Of a stretch of DNA of 64,000 bases, positions 42,149 to 50,033 are shown piece by piece (position 1 is the first letter of the stretch; each line of letters starts with the position of its first letter). The position numbers and the translations under genes were made by a program. Source of the DNA: Georgenia_A wangjunii (GTDB taxonomy: Bacteria; Actinomycetota; Actinomycetes; Actinomycetales; Actinomycetaceae). The stretch is from the NCBI RefSeq assembly GCF_036421915.1, contig NZ_JAZGOM010000010.1. One strand, written 5' to 3'. The notes beneath the pieces were generated by a model. The model did no database searches and was not told the origin of the DNA. It worked only from the letters and a program-made list of their open reading frames with translations.

Positions 42149-43641
42149 CACTTGGCGCCCTTCGTCGGGGAGGTCGTGCGCACGGTCGCCTCGGGGAGCG
42201 CGGCGGTTCCCGTGCTGAGGTAGGCCGCCAGCCCGTGCCGGCCGCCCTCGCGGCCGTAGCCGGACTCCTTGTACCCGCCGAACGGCGAGGCCGGGTCGAA
42301 CCGGTTGAACGTGTTCGCCCACACGACGCCGGCACGCAGCCGGTCGGCGACGGCGAGGATGCGGCTGCCCTTGTCGCTCCAGATGCCGGCGGACAGCCCG
42401 TAGGGCGTGTTGTTCGCCTTGGCCACCGCCTCGTCGGGGGTGCGGAAGGTGAGCACCGACAGGACGGGCCCGAAGACCTCGTCACGCGCGATGCGGTGGC
42501 TCGTCGCGACACCGGTGAAGATCGTCGGCGCGAACCAGAACCCGTTCTCGGGGATGGCGCAGCTGGCGGTCCACCGCTCGGCGCCCTCCGCCTCACCGAT
42601 GTCGGAGAGGGTGCGGATCCGCTCGAGCTGCGCGCGCGAGTTGACGGCGCCGATGTCGGTGTTCTTGTCGAGGGGGTCCCCGAGGCGCAGCGTCGAGAGC
42701 CGGTCCTTGAGCCGGGCGACGACGTCGTCGTGGATGTTCTCCTGGACGAGGAGACGGCTGCCGGCGCAGCACACGTGGCCCTGGTTGAAGAAGATCCCGT
42801 TGACGATCCCCTCGACCGCCTGGTCGATGGGGGCGTCGTCGAAGACGATGTTCGCGGCCTTGCCGCCGAGCTCGAGCGTGAGCTTCTTCTGCGTGCCCGC
42901 CACCGAGCGGGCGATCGCGCGCCCGACGGCGGTCGAGCCGGTGAAGGCGACCTTGTCGACGTCGTCGTGGTTGACGAGCGCCTCCCCCGTCGCCCCCGCC
43001 CCGCTGATGATGTTGACGACGCCCGGGGGCAGGTCCGCCTGCTGGAGGATCTCGGCGAAGAGGAGCGCGGTGAGCGGGGTCGTCTCGGCGGGCTTGAGCA
43101 CCACCGTGTTGCCGGCCGCGAGCGCCGGCGCGATCTTCCACGCGAGCATGAGGAGCGGGAAGTTCCACGGGATGACCTGCGCCGCGACGCCGAGCGCGCG
43201 GGGGTCGGGGCCGAGGCCCGCGTGGTCGAGCTTGTCGGCCCAGCCCGCGTAGTAGAAGAACCACGCGGCGACGAGCGGGACGTCGACGTCGCGGCTCTCC
43301 TTGATGGGCTTGCCGTTGTCGAGGCTCTCGGCGACGGCGAGCTCGCGTGCCCGTTCCTGGACGAGCCGCGCGATGCGGAACAGGTACTTGCCGCGGTCCG
43401 CGCCGCTCATGGTGCGCCACGTGCGCTCGTACGCCCGGCGCGCGGCGGCGACGGCGAGGTCGACGTCGTGGGCGTTCGCGGCGGCGATCTCGGCGATGGG
43501 CGCCTCCGTGGCGGGCGAGATCGTCGTGAACGCCTCGCCGTGGCCGTCGACGAACTCGCCGTCGATGAAGAGGCCGTAGCTGGTGCGCAGGTCGAGGACG
43601 GCGGTCGACTCGGGGGCCGGGGCGTAGTCGAGGAATCGCAT
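42148..43641 (-). CDS. Aldehyde dehydrogenase, NAD(P)-dependent
   Basis: A 497-residue ALDH with an intact active site: PWNFPLLMLAWK, GSTAVGRAI (cofactor loop), catalytic Glu in LTLELGGKAANIVF and catalytic Cys in FFNQGHVCCAGSR, then EVFGPVLSVLTF. The gene starts 8 nt after deoC, with its AAGGA ribosome site overlapping the deoC TAA. Since DeoC releases acetaldehyde, oxidation of acetaldehyde to acetate is the likely job in this operon; that substrate is inferred from context. Confidence 0.9.
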   Translation of the reverse strand: MRFLDYAPAPESTAVLDLRTSYGLFIDGEFVDGHGEAFTTISPATEAPIAEIAAANAHDVDLAVAAARRAYERTWRTMSGADRGKYLFRIARLVQERARELAVAESLDNGKPIKESRDVDVPLVAAWFFYYAGWADKLDHAGLGPDPRALGVAAQVIPWNFPLLMLAWKIAPALAAGNTVVLKPAETTPLTALLFAEILQQADLPPGVVNIISGAGATGEALVNHDDVDKVAFTGSTAVGRAIARSVAGTQKKLTLELGGKAANIVFDDAPIDQAVEGIVNGIFFNQGHVCCAGSRLLVQENIHDDVVARLKDRLSTLRLGDPLDKNTDIGAVNSRAQLERIRTLSDIGEAEGAERWTASCAIPENGFWFAPTIFTGVATSHRIARDEVFGPVLSVLTFRTPDEAVAKANNTPYGLSAGIWSDKGSRILAVADRLRAGVVWANTFNRFDPASPFGGYKESGYGREGGRHGLAAYLSTGTAALPEATVRTTSPTKGAK

Positions 43642-43649
43642 GGTGGTCC

Positions 43650-44663
43650 TTAGTCGATCGTCACGTAGTCCGGCCCGCTGTAGCGGCCCGTGGTGAGCTT
43701 CTGGCGCTGGAGGAGCACGTCATTGAGGAGGGTCGAGGCGCCGAAGCGGAACAGGTGCGGGGTGAGCCACTCCTCCCCCACCGTCTCGGCGACGGTGACG
43801 AGGTGCTTGATGGCGTCCTTCGAGGTGCGGATCCCGCCGGCGGGCTTGACACCGACGCGCTCGCCCGTGAGCCGGTGCCAGTCCCGGACCACCTGGAGCA
43901 TGAGCAGGGTGACGGGCAGCGTCGCCGCCGGGGAGACCTTGCCCGTCGAGGTCTTGATGAAGTCGGCGCCCGCGAGGACCGCGAGCCACGAGGCGCGCCG
44001 CACGTTGTCGTACGTGCGCAGCTCGCCCGTCTCGAGGATGACCTTGAGGTGGGCGGCGGTGCCGTCCTCGCGCCGGCACGCCTCCTTGACGGCGACGATC
44101 TCGTCGAAGACCTGCCCGTAGTGCCCGCTGAGGAACGCGCCGCGGTCGATGACCATGTCGATCTCGTCCGCGCCGGCCCGCACGGCGTCGGCCGTGTCGG
44201 CGAGCTTGACCGCGCGCGAGGCGCGCCCGCTCGGGAACGCCGTCGCGACCGCGGCGACGTTGATGCCGCCCGCGTCGAGCCCCTTGAGCTCACCGAGGGC
44301 CTCGACGGCGTAGGGCACCATGTCGCCGTACACGCAGACCGCCGCCGGGCGCGGGGCACTGAGGTCGGTCGCGTCGGGCGTGCGCGCCTTGGCGACGAGC
44401 GAGCGAACCTTGCCCGGGGTGTCTGCCCCCTCGAGGGTCGTGAGGTCGACGAGCGAGATGATCGTGTCCAGCGCCCAGGCCTTCGACGTCGTCTTGATCG
44501 AGCGGGTGCCGAGGCCGGCAGCGCGCTGCTCGAGGCCGACGGCGTCGACGCCGGGCAGTCCCTCGAGGTGGAGCCGCAGGCTCTTCTCGGTCAGCTCCCC
44601 GCCGAGCGCGCGGACGGCGCGCTCGGCGGGGGCGAGCGCGGTCGAGCCCGGCTTCGTGGTCAT
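43650..44663 (-). CDS. deoC: Deoxyribose-phosphate aldolase
   Basis: A 337-residue class I aldolase cleaving 2-deoxyribose-5-phosphate into glyceraldehyde-3-phosphate and acetaldehyde. It shows the family segments AVCVYGDMVPYAVEAL, AVATAFPSGRASRAVKL, EIDMVIDRGAFLSGHYGQVFDEI, LKVILETGELRTYDNV, Schiff-base Lys in GADFIKTSTGKVSPAA, and VGVKPAGGIRTSKDAI. It is the longer (~330-residue) DeoC type with an N-terminal extension. ATG 44663 follows AGGAG at 5 nt. The stop is TAA, rare in this window. Confidence 0.94.
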   Translation of the reverse strand: MTTKPGSTALAPAERAVRALGGELTEKSLRLHLEGLPGVDAVGLEQRAAGLGTRSIKTTSKAWALDTIISLVDLTTLEGADTPGKVRSLVAKARTPDATDLSAPRPAAVCVYGDMVPYAVEALGELKGLDAGGINVAAVATAFPSGRASRAVKLADTADAVRAGADEIDMVIDRGAFLSGHYGQVFDEIVAVKEACRREDGTAAHLKVILETGELRTYDNVRRASWLAVLAGADFIKTSTGKVSPAATLPVTLLMLQVVRDWHRLTGERVGVKPAGGIRTSKDAIKHLVTVAETVGEEWLTPHLFRFGASTLLNDVLLQRQKLTTGRYSGPDYVTID

Positions 44664-44676
44664 GACTTCTCCTGTC

Positions 44677-44880
44677 TCAGGACGGCACCTCGTCGTCCTC
44701 GTCGAGCGGGACCTCGAGCGACTGCTCGAGCTTGTCACCCTCGGAGCCGTCGGAGTCGGCGCTCACCTCGGCCGGGGGCTCGTAGTCCTCGGGCGCGGCG
44801 GCCGCGTCCTCGGTGGGCGCGAGCTCCTCGACGTCGGTCGTCGGCTCGATGCCCGTCTCGGGTGTCGGTTCAACGCTCAT
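44677..44880 (-). CDS. 67-residue acidic protein of unknown function in the deo operon
   Basis: A small protein beginning MSVEPTPETGIEPTTDVEEL, very rich in Glu, Asp, Pro and Ala, without Cys, Trp, Arg or His, and predicted to be disordered. The C-terminus is KLEQSLEVPLDEDDEVPS. A perfect AGGAGG lies 5 nt before the ATG, the best ribosome site in the operon, so it is probably a real, well-translated gene. It overlaps the end of the C39-like gene by 11 bp and is followed by deoC 13 nt later. The function is unknown; a partner of the preceding protein is a guess. Confidence 0.65.
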   Translation of the reverse strand: MSVEPTPETGIEPTTDVEELAPTEDAAAAPEDYEPPAEVSADSDGSEGDKLEQSLEVPLDEDDEVPS

Positions 44881-45718
44881 GCGTGCCTCCTATGGTCTCA
44901 CCCAGTGTGGTGTGCGCCCCGGCGGGGCGCAGGCGGTCGAGGACGGGCAGGAGCGCGGCGACGACGTGCGCCCACCCGCCGAGAGCGGGGTGCGGCTCGG
45001 TGCGGTCGAGGAGGTCCTCGGTGCGCACCCGGTAGACGGTGCCGCGCCCGGGCTCGTAGAGGTGGAGCACGTCCGCGGCGGCGTCCCGCGCGCCCGCGGG
45101 GAGCGGGACGGCGAGGACGACGTGGCGCGGCACGGCGGTCGCGAGGCCGGAGCGCAGGTCACCGCCGGTGTACAGCGGCACGGGGATGCCGCGCAGCGTC
45201 GCGCTGCGGACGGCGGCGAGCACCGACGCGCCACCGCGGGAACCGTCGTCGAGCGGGCGCACGCGGTACCGCACGCCCGGGAAGCGCGCCTCGCGGGCGG
45301 CCGTCCACGGGGGCGTGCCGTACGCGGCCGGCCAGGGCAGCGGCCCGAGGGCGCGCCGGCCCGTCGCGGCCTTGACCCGCTCCTGCGCGGCCGCGAACCG
45401 GCCCGCCGCGTCCAGGCCGTCGCGCTCGAGCGGCACCTCGGGCGGGAGTCCGGCCGAGTCCGGGAGCGCGCCGGTCTCGAGCCACGTCGCAAGGACGGGG
45501 TCACCCGTCGCGGCGAGCATGACGAGCACGGCCGAGCCGCACGTCGTCTCGTCGACCTGGCGGGCGGGTGCGCCCCCGAGGTGGACCGGGATCCCCACGG
45601 GAGAAGGCGCCGCGGGCGCCGTCGCGGGAGCGGGGGTGGCGGGCAGGTCGGCCCGCACCGGGCGGCTCACCGCCGCGAGCGGCGCCGTCAGCTGCCAGCG
45701 GTGCCACGACCCGGGCAT
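44870..45718 (-). CDS. C39-peptidase-like (papain-fold) protein of unknown function
   Basis: A 282-residue protein not recognised as a named family. After ~50 Pro/Ala-rich residues comes RQVDETTCGSAVLVMLAATGDP, where Gln-x5-Cys-Gly matches the oxyanion Gln and nucleophilic Cys of C39-type cysteine peptidases. Later PRHVVLAVPL supplies a His in the usual HxVVL setting, and LHLYEPGRGTVYRV a Glu-Pro-x-x-Gly where family members have Asp/Asn-Pro. No signal peptide or membrane segment is visible, so it looks cytoplasmic. The ATG is fused to the deoA stop (TGATG). The fold assignment is by motif only. Confidence 0.6.
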   Translation of the reverse strand: MPGSWHRWQLTAPLAAVSRPVRADLPATPAPATAPAAPSPVGIPVHLGGAPARQVDETTCGSAVLVMLAATGDPVLATWLETGALPDSAGLPPEVPLERDGLDAAGRFAAAQERVKAATGRRALGPLPWPAAYGTPPWTAAREARFPGVRYRVRPLDDGSRGGASVLAAVRSATLRGIPVPLYTGGDLRSGLATAVPRHVVLAVPLPAGARDAAADVLHLYEPGRGTVYRVRTEDLLDRTEPHPALGGWAHVVAALLPVLDRLRPAGAHTTLGETIGGTHER

Positions 45719-47031
45719 CAGCGCGCCACCCGGTCGAGGACGACGTCCCCGCCACCGGCGCCCGTCGCACCACCCGTGCCCGTCCCGCCGCCGGCGTCGA
45801 TGCCGACGGCAGCGGCGAGCGCCTCGTGCGCGCGGGCGAACCGCTCCGGGGTGTCGGTGTGCAGCGTCATGAGCACCTGCCCGGCGCGCACCGTGTCCCC
45901 CGGCTTGGCGTGCAGCTCGACGCCGGCGCCGGCCTGGACGGTGTCCTCCTTGCGCGCGCGGCCCGCACCGAGGCGCCACGCGGCGATGCCGACGTCGTAG
46001 GCGTCGAGGCGCGCGAGGACGCCGTCGGTCTCGGCCCGCACCTCCTCCGTGTGCGCGGCGCGGGGCAGGTCCGCGTCCGGGTCGCCGCCCTGGGCACGGA
46101 TCATCCGCCGCCACACGTCCATGGCGCGCCCGTCGGCGAGGGCCGCCTCCGGGTCCGCGTCCGGCTGGCCTGCCGCCGTGAGCATCTCCCGGGCCAGCGC
46201 GACGGTGAGCGCGACGACGTCGGCCGGGCCCCCGCCGGCGAGGACCTCGACCGACTCGCGGACCTCGAGCGCGTTCCCGGCGGTGAGCCCGAGCGGGGTC
46301 GACATGTCCGTGAGGAGGGCGACGGTACGCACCCCCGCGTCGGTCCCGAGCGTGACCATCGTCTCGGCGAGCTCCCGGGCCCGGTCGAGGTCCTTCATGA
46401 AGGCCCCGGACCCCACCTTGACGTCGAGGACGAGCGAGTCAGTCCCCTCGGCGATCTTCTTGCTCATGATCGAGGAGGCGATGAGCGGGATGGCCTCGAC
46501 CGTCGCGGTCGTGTCCCGCAGGGCGTAGAGCTTCTTGTCCGCCGGGGCGAGCCCGGAGCCGGCCGCGCAGATGACGGCGCCGACGTCGGCGAGCTGGGCG
46601 AGGATCTCCTCGTTGCTCAGCGCGGCCCGCCACCCCCGGATGGCCTCGAGCTTGTCGAGCGTCCCGCCGGTGTGGCCAAGCCCGCGGCCGGAGAGCTGGG
46701 GCACCGCGACGCCGAAGACCGCGACGAGGGGGGCGAGCGGGAGCGTGATCTTGTCGCCCACGCCGCCGGTGGAGTGCTTGTCCGACGTCGGGCGGCCGAG
46801 CGCGGAGAAGTCCATCCGCTCGCCCGAGGCGATCATCGCGGCCGTCCAGCGGGCGACCTCCTCCCGGTCCATCCCGTTGAGGTAGATCGCCATGGCGAGC
46901 GCGGACATCTGCTCGTCCGCGACGACGCCCCGCGTGTAGGCGTCGATGACCCAGTCGATCTGCGTCGGGGAGAGCGCCGCCCCGTCTCGTTTCGTGCGGA
47001 TGACGTCGACGGTGTCGAAGGGCTCGGTCAT
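45718..47031 (-). CDS. deoA: Thymidine/pyrimidine-nucleoside phosphorylase
   Basis: A 437-residue enzyme splitting thymidine or deoxyuridine with phosphate to the base and deoxyribose-1-phosphate. It has VDVIRTKRDGAALSPTQIDWVIDAYTRG, phosphate-binding SDKHSTGGVGDKITLPLAPLVA, the family signature SGRGLGHTGGTLDKLEAIRGW, and LIASSIMSKKIAEGTDSLVLDVKVGSGAFM. The C-terminus ends in a Gly-rich tail. ATG 47031 overlaps the gntR stop as ATGA and also has a leaderless-type TACAGT box 6 nt upstream, so it may be expressed both with and without gntR. Confidence 0.94.
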   Translation of the reverse strand: MTEPFDTVDVIRTKRDGAALSPTQIDWVIDAYTRGVVADEQMSALAMAIYLNGMDREEVARWTAAMIASGERMDFSALGRPTSDKHSTGGVGDKITLPLAPLVAVFGVAVPQLSGRGLGHTGGTLDKLEAIRGWRAALSNEEILAQLADVGAVICAAGSGLAPADKKLYALRDTTATVEAIPLIASSIMSKKIAEGTDSLVLDVKVGSGAFMKDLDRARELAETMVTLGTDAGVRTVALLTDMSTPLGLTAGNALEVRESVEVLAGGGPADVVALTVALAREMLTAAGQPDADPEAALADGRAMDVWRRMIRAQGGDPDADLPRAAHTEEVRAETDGVLARLDAYDVGIAAWRLGAGRARKEDTVQAGAGVELHAKPGDTVRAGQVLMTLHTDTPERFARAHEALAAAVGIDAGGGTGTGGATGAGGGDVVLDRVAR

Positions 47032-47447
47032 GCGCCCACTGTAGGTCGTCCCCCAGGGGCGGGCACGGCCTCGCCGGGTGCGGCCATGAGGGCGCCGCGG
47101 ACGAGGTCGAGGACCTCGGGGTCGCTCAGCCCGGCCGCCCGCGCCTCGGCGACGAACGCGTGGGCGCGGGCCCGGACGCCCGCTGCGGGACCGCCCGTGC
47201 CGGCCCCGGGAGCCACGACGGTGCCCGTCCGGCGGCGGGACTCGACCAGCCCGCCGGCCTCGAGCTCGCGGTACGCCCGCTGCACCGTCCCGACGGCGAC
47301 ACCGAGGTCCGCCGCGAGGTCCCGCACCGTGGGCAGCCGTTGCCCCGGGACGAGCCCACCGGCGGCGACGAGGGCCGTGACCTGGCTGCGGATCTGCTCG
47401 TAGGGCGGGACACCGGAGGCGAGGTCGACGGTGACGAGGCCGCTCAC
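47028..47447 (-). CDS. GntR-family regulator (YtrA type)
   Basis: A 139-residue regulator with an N-terminal winged helix (PPYEQIRSQVTALVAAGGLVPGQRLPTVRDLAADLGVAVGTVQRAYRELEAGGLVESRRRTGTVV) and only a short C-terminal dimerisation part, as in the YtrA subfamily. It is linked by 4-nt overlaps to the membrane-protein gene before it (GTGA) and to deoA after it (ATGA). A likely operator ATTGA-N5-TCAAT lies at the promoter of the membrane-protein gene. Autoregulation, with or without control of deo genes, is inferred. Confidence 0.85.
   Translation of the reverse strand: MSGLVTVDLASGVPPYEQIRSQVTALVAAGGLVPGQRLPTVRDLAADLGVAVGTVQRAYRELEAGGLVESRRRTGTVVAPGAGTGGPAAGVRARAHAFVAEARAAGLSDPEVLDLVRGALMAAPGEAVPAPGGRPTVGA
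47032..47043 (-). promoter_or_regulatory. Internal leaderless -10 box of deoA
   Basis: TACAGT (47043-47038, minus strand), 6 nt, ATG. It lies inside the last codons of gntR. Confidence 0.5.
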
Positions 47448-48379
47448 GGCCGCGCACCCACCTCGGGCCTGGCGGGGGCGGAGCCGCGCGGCACGGAGGG
47501 ACTCGGGATGCACGCGCTCCCGGCGGCGCCGAGGGAGACGAGCCCCGTCGCGAGACCGAGAGCCAGCCCGGCCCACCCCCCGAGGTGCCAACCCGCGCGG
47601 AGCAGCGCCGCGCTCGCGACGAGGACGACGACGGCGACGGTGCCGCCGCTCGCGAGCTGTGCCACGCCGAGCACCCACCGGGCGCTCGTGCGCCGCAGGG
47701 CGAGGTCGTCGCCCTCGCGCGTGCCCGCGACGGCCGGACGACGCGCCACGAGGTGGAGCACGGCCCAGGCGACGACGGCGACGGCGACGAGCGCCCCGCC
47801 GAGCGGAAGGGCGTAGGGCGCTCCCGGGTACGGCCCGGACGCCCCACCGAGGGAGCCGCGGGCAGCGGCGTCGCTCGTGATGAGCGCCGGTACGGCACGG
47901 CCGGACGCGTCAGCCGTGAGGGTGAGGACGAGGAGGCACCCGAGCCCGGTCGCGGTCGTCCCGGCGAGGAGCCGGCCGCGTCGCGCGGCGAGCTCGGCCA
48001 CGCCGCGCCGCCGCAACGACGCGGTACGGACGCTGCCGACGGGCCGTGGCCACGTGCGCTCGCCCACCGCGAGGAGCGCGAGGGAGACGAGCCCGCCCGC
48101 CAGGGGTCCCAGCGCCGCCGGCAGCCCCGGCACCCCGGCGAGCCGGAGGGGACCGGCTCCGTCCCCCTGGCTCACGAGGACGAGCGTGACGACGAGGCCC
48201 CCGACGAGCGCCAGCGCGGCGGACACCCTGGCGTGCCGACGGGCCGCCACGAGGGTCGCTGCGGGCGTGTCCGCGGGACGGGCACCCCGACCGGCGGCGA
48301 CGAGGGCGGCCACGAGGAGGCCGACGACGAGTCCGGCCGCGAGGACGAAGCCGAGCGAGAGGAAGGCAGCAGCGGCCAT
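47444..48379 (-). CDS. Multi-pass membrane protein paired with the GntR regulator
   Basis: A 311-residue protein with about six or seven hydrophobic segments (AAAAFLSLGFVLAAGLVVGLLVAALVAAG; VSAALALVGGLVVTLVLV; LLAGTTATGLGCLLVLTLTAD; GALVAVAVVAWAVLHLVAR; and two near the C-terminus). I do not recognise a named family. YtrA-type GntR genes are often joined to such membrane proteins or to ABC transporters. The ATG has GGAG 8 nt upstream and the last codons overlap gntR. A substrate or role cannot be given. Confidence 0.7.
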   Translation of the reverse strand: MAAAAFLSLGFVLAAGLVVGLLVAALVAAGRGARPADTPAATLVAARRHARVSAALALVGGLVVTLVLVSQGDGAGPLRLAGVPGLPAALGPLAGGLVSLALLAVGERTWPRPVGSVRTASLRRRGVAELAARRGRLLAGTTATGLGCLLVLTLTADASGRAVPALITSDAAARGSLGGASGPYPGAPYALPLGGALVAVAVVAWAVLHLVARRPAVAGTREGDDLALRRTSARWVLGVAQLASGGTVAVVVLVASAALLRAGWHLGGWAGLALGLATGLVSLGAAGSACIPSPSVPRGSAPARPEVGARP

Positions 48380-48400
48380 GACAACGGCTCCAATGAGTCG

Positions 48401-48417
48401 ATTGATTGCTTCAATAT
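48401..48417 (-). promoter_or_regulatory. Candidate GntR operator and -10 box of the membrane protein-gntR transcript
   Basis: The inverted repeat ATTGA-TTGCT-TCAAT (48401-48415, plus strand) lies in a conspicuous A/T-rich island and overlaps the minus-strand -10 box TATATT (48417-48412). A repressor bound there would block its own operon. Confidence 0.55.
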
Positions 48418-48484
48418 ATCTTCTCGGCGCGAACGCCACCCTGTCAAGCACGACCCCGCTCGACGTCCCGCCCGGCCGCCGTGT

Positions 48485-48496
48485 CATGCTCGACGG
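48485..48496 (+). promoter_or_regulatory. Leaderless -10 box of the ThrE-like gene
   Basis: CATGCT (48485-48490), 6 nt, GTG at 48497. Confidence 0.4.
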
Positions 48497-50020
48497 GTGC
48501 GACAGCGGTGGAGTGCTCGAGGACTGGCCCGGCGGGCGACCGGCGGACCACCCACGGTCCTGGCGGGCCTGCGCTCGCGCCGGGAGGAGCTCGACGCGCG
48601 CACCGTCCACGGCGTCCTCGACCTCGCTCTGCGGACCGGCGAGGCCATGCTCTCCCTCGGTGCCGCGGCGGTCGACGTCACCGACGCCGTGCGCCGCGTC
48701 CTGTCCGCGTTCGGCCTCGCGGGCAGCCAGGTGGACCTGACGTTCACGTCGATCACCGTCTCCGCCGGGCACGGCCCGGACGCCACCCCCGTGACGATGA
48801 TGCGCGTCGTCCAGGAGCGCGTGCAGGACTACGGCCGCCTGGCGCGCGTCGAGGAGCTGGCGCGGGAGGTGACTGACGGGCGCATCCCGATCGCCGACGC
48901 CCCCAACCGCCTCGAGCGCGCCCACGCCGACCTCGACGAGATCGTGGCTGCCCCGCAGCAGTACCAGCGGTGGGTCGTCACGGTCGCGCTCGCCGCGCTC
49001 GCCGCGTCGGTCGCGCTGCTCCTCGGCGGTGGTCTGCTCGTCGCGGCCGTGGCCGCCGCGACGACCGCCGTCATCGACCGCGTGGTCTGGCGGCTCGCGC
49101 GCTGGGGCCTGCCCGCCTTCTTCACCCAGGCGGCCGGGGCGGCGGTCGCGGCGCTCGTCGCCGTCGCCCTCTACCAGCTCCTCCCTCTGCTGCCGGTCGA
49201 CGCCGCGATCCTGCCACCGTCGCTCGTCGTCGCGTCCGGCATCGTCGTGCTCCTCGCCGGCCTCTCGCTCGTCGGTGCGGCGGAGGACGCGATCAGCGGG
49301 TTCCCGATCACGGCCGCCGCGCGCTCGTTCGAGGTCGTCGTGCTCACCCTCGGCATCGTCGTCGGCATCGCCGGCGTGCTCGACATGGCCCGCCGCGTCG
49401 GTGTCCCGCTCGTGCTCGTCGACCCACCGGTCAACACGTCCCCGCTCCTCGTCCAGGTCCTCGCCGCCCTCGCGTGCGCGGCGACGTGGGCCGTCGCCGC
49501 GTACTCCCGCCCCCGGGCCGTGGCCGTCGCCGGGGGTGCGGGCGCCCTCGCGTGGCTCGTCTTCTCAGGCGTCACCGCGCTCGGCGTCGGGCCGGCGGTC
49601 GCGAGCGCCGTCGCCGCCGTCGTCGTCGGGGCGCTGAGCGAGGCGGTCGGTGGCCGGTGGGGCGTGCCGACGATCGTCACCTCGGTGTGCGGGATCGTGC
49701 CGCTGCTCCCGGGCCTGACGATCTACCGCAGCCTCTTCGCGTTCGCCGGGGAGCCGACGGCCGACCCGGTCGGGGGCCTCACCGGGCTGTTCAGCGCGGC
49801 GCTCATCGGCCTCGGCCTCGCCTCCGGCGTCTCGCTCGGGGAGTTCCTCGCCCGCCCCCTCCGCCTCGGTCGGACCCGGCGTCGCGCCACCGAGGAGCGC
49901 GAGGTCATCGAGGGCATCCTCCCGCCCTCGCCGGACGAGGACGGCCCGGTGGCCGAGCCCGCGCCGGACGCGGCCGCGGACCTCGGGAGCGGTCGCGACG
50001 TCGATGAGACGGCGCGCTGA
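48497..50020 (+). CDS. Threonine/serine exporter family protein (ThrE type)
   Basis: A 507-residue membrane protein with the two-part ThrE architecture. A cytoplasmic N-terminal domain (VHGVLDLALRTGEAMLSLGAAAVDVTDAVRRVLSAFGL) leads into an inner-membrane domain of ~5 helices. The second block of ~5 helices follows (RAVAVAGGAGALAWLVFSGV; GVPTIVTSVCGIVPLLPGLTIYRSLF). The C-terminal tail is acidic. Export of L-threonine or L-serine is known for ThrE of Corynebacterium; the substrate here is by analogy. The start GTG 48497 is chosen for its leaderless spacing, with no Shine-Dalgarno seen. Confidence 0.82.
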   Translation: MRQRWSARGLARRATGGPPTVLAGLRSRREELDARTVHGVLDLALRTGEAMLSLGAAAVDVTDAVRRVLSAFGLAGSQVDLTFTSITVSAGHGPDATPVTMMRVVQERVQDYGRLARVEELAREVTDGRIPIADAPNRLERAHADLDEIVAAPQQYQRWVVTVALAALAASVALLLGGGLLVAAVAAATTAVIDRVVWRLARWGLPAFFTQAAGAAVAALVAVALYQLLPLLPVDAAILPPSLVVASGIVVLLAGLSLVGAAEDAISGFPITAAARSFEVVVLTLGIVVGIAGVLDMARRVGVPLVLVDPPVNTSPLLVQVLAALACAATWAVAAYSRPRAVAVAGGAGALAWLVFSGVTALGVGPAVASAVAAVVVGALSEAVGGRWGVPTIVTSVCGIVPLLPGLTIYRSLFAFAGEPTADPVGGLTGLFSAALIGLGLASGVSLGEFLARPLRLGRTRRRATEEREVIEGILPPSPDEDGPVAEPAPDAAADLGSGRDVDETAR

Positions 50021-50033
50021 GGCGCCGGCGGAC

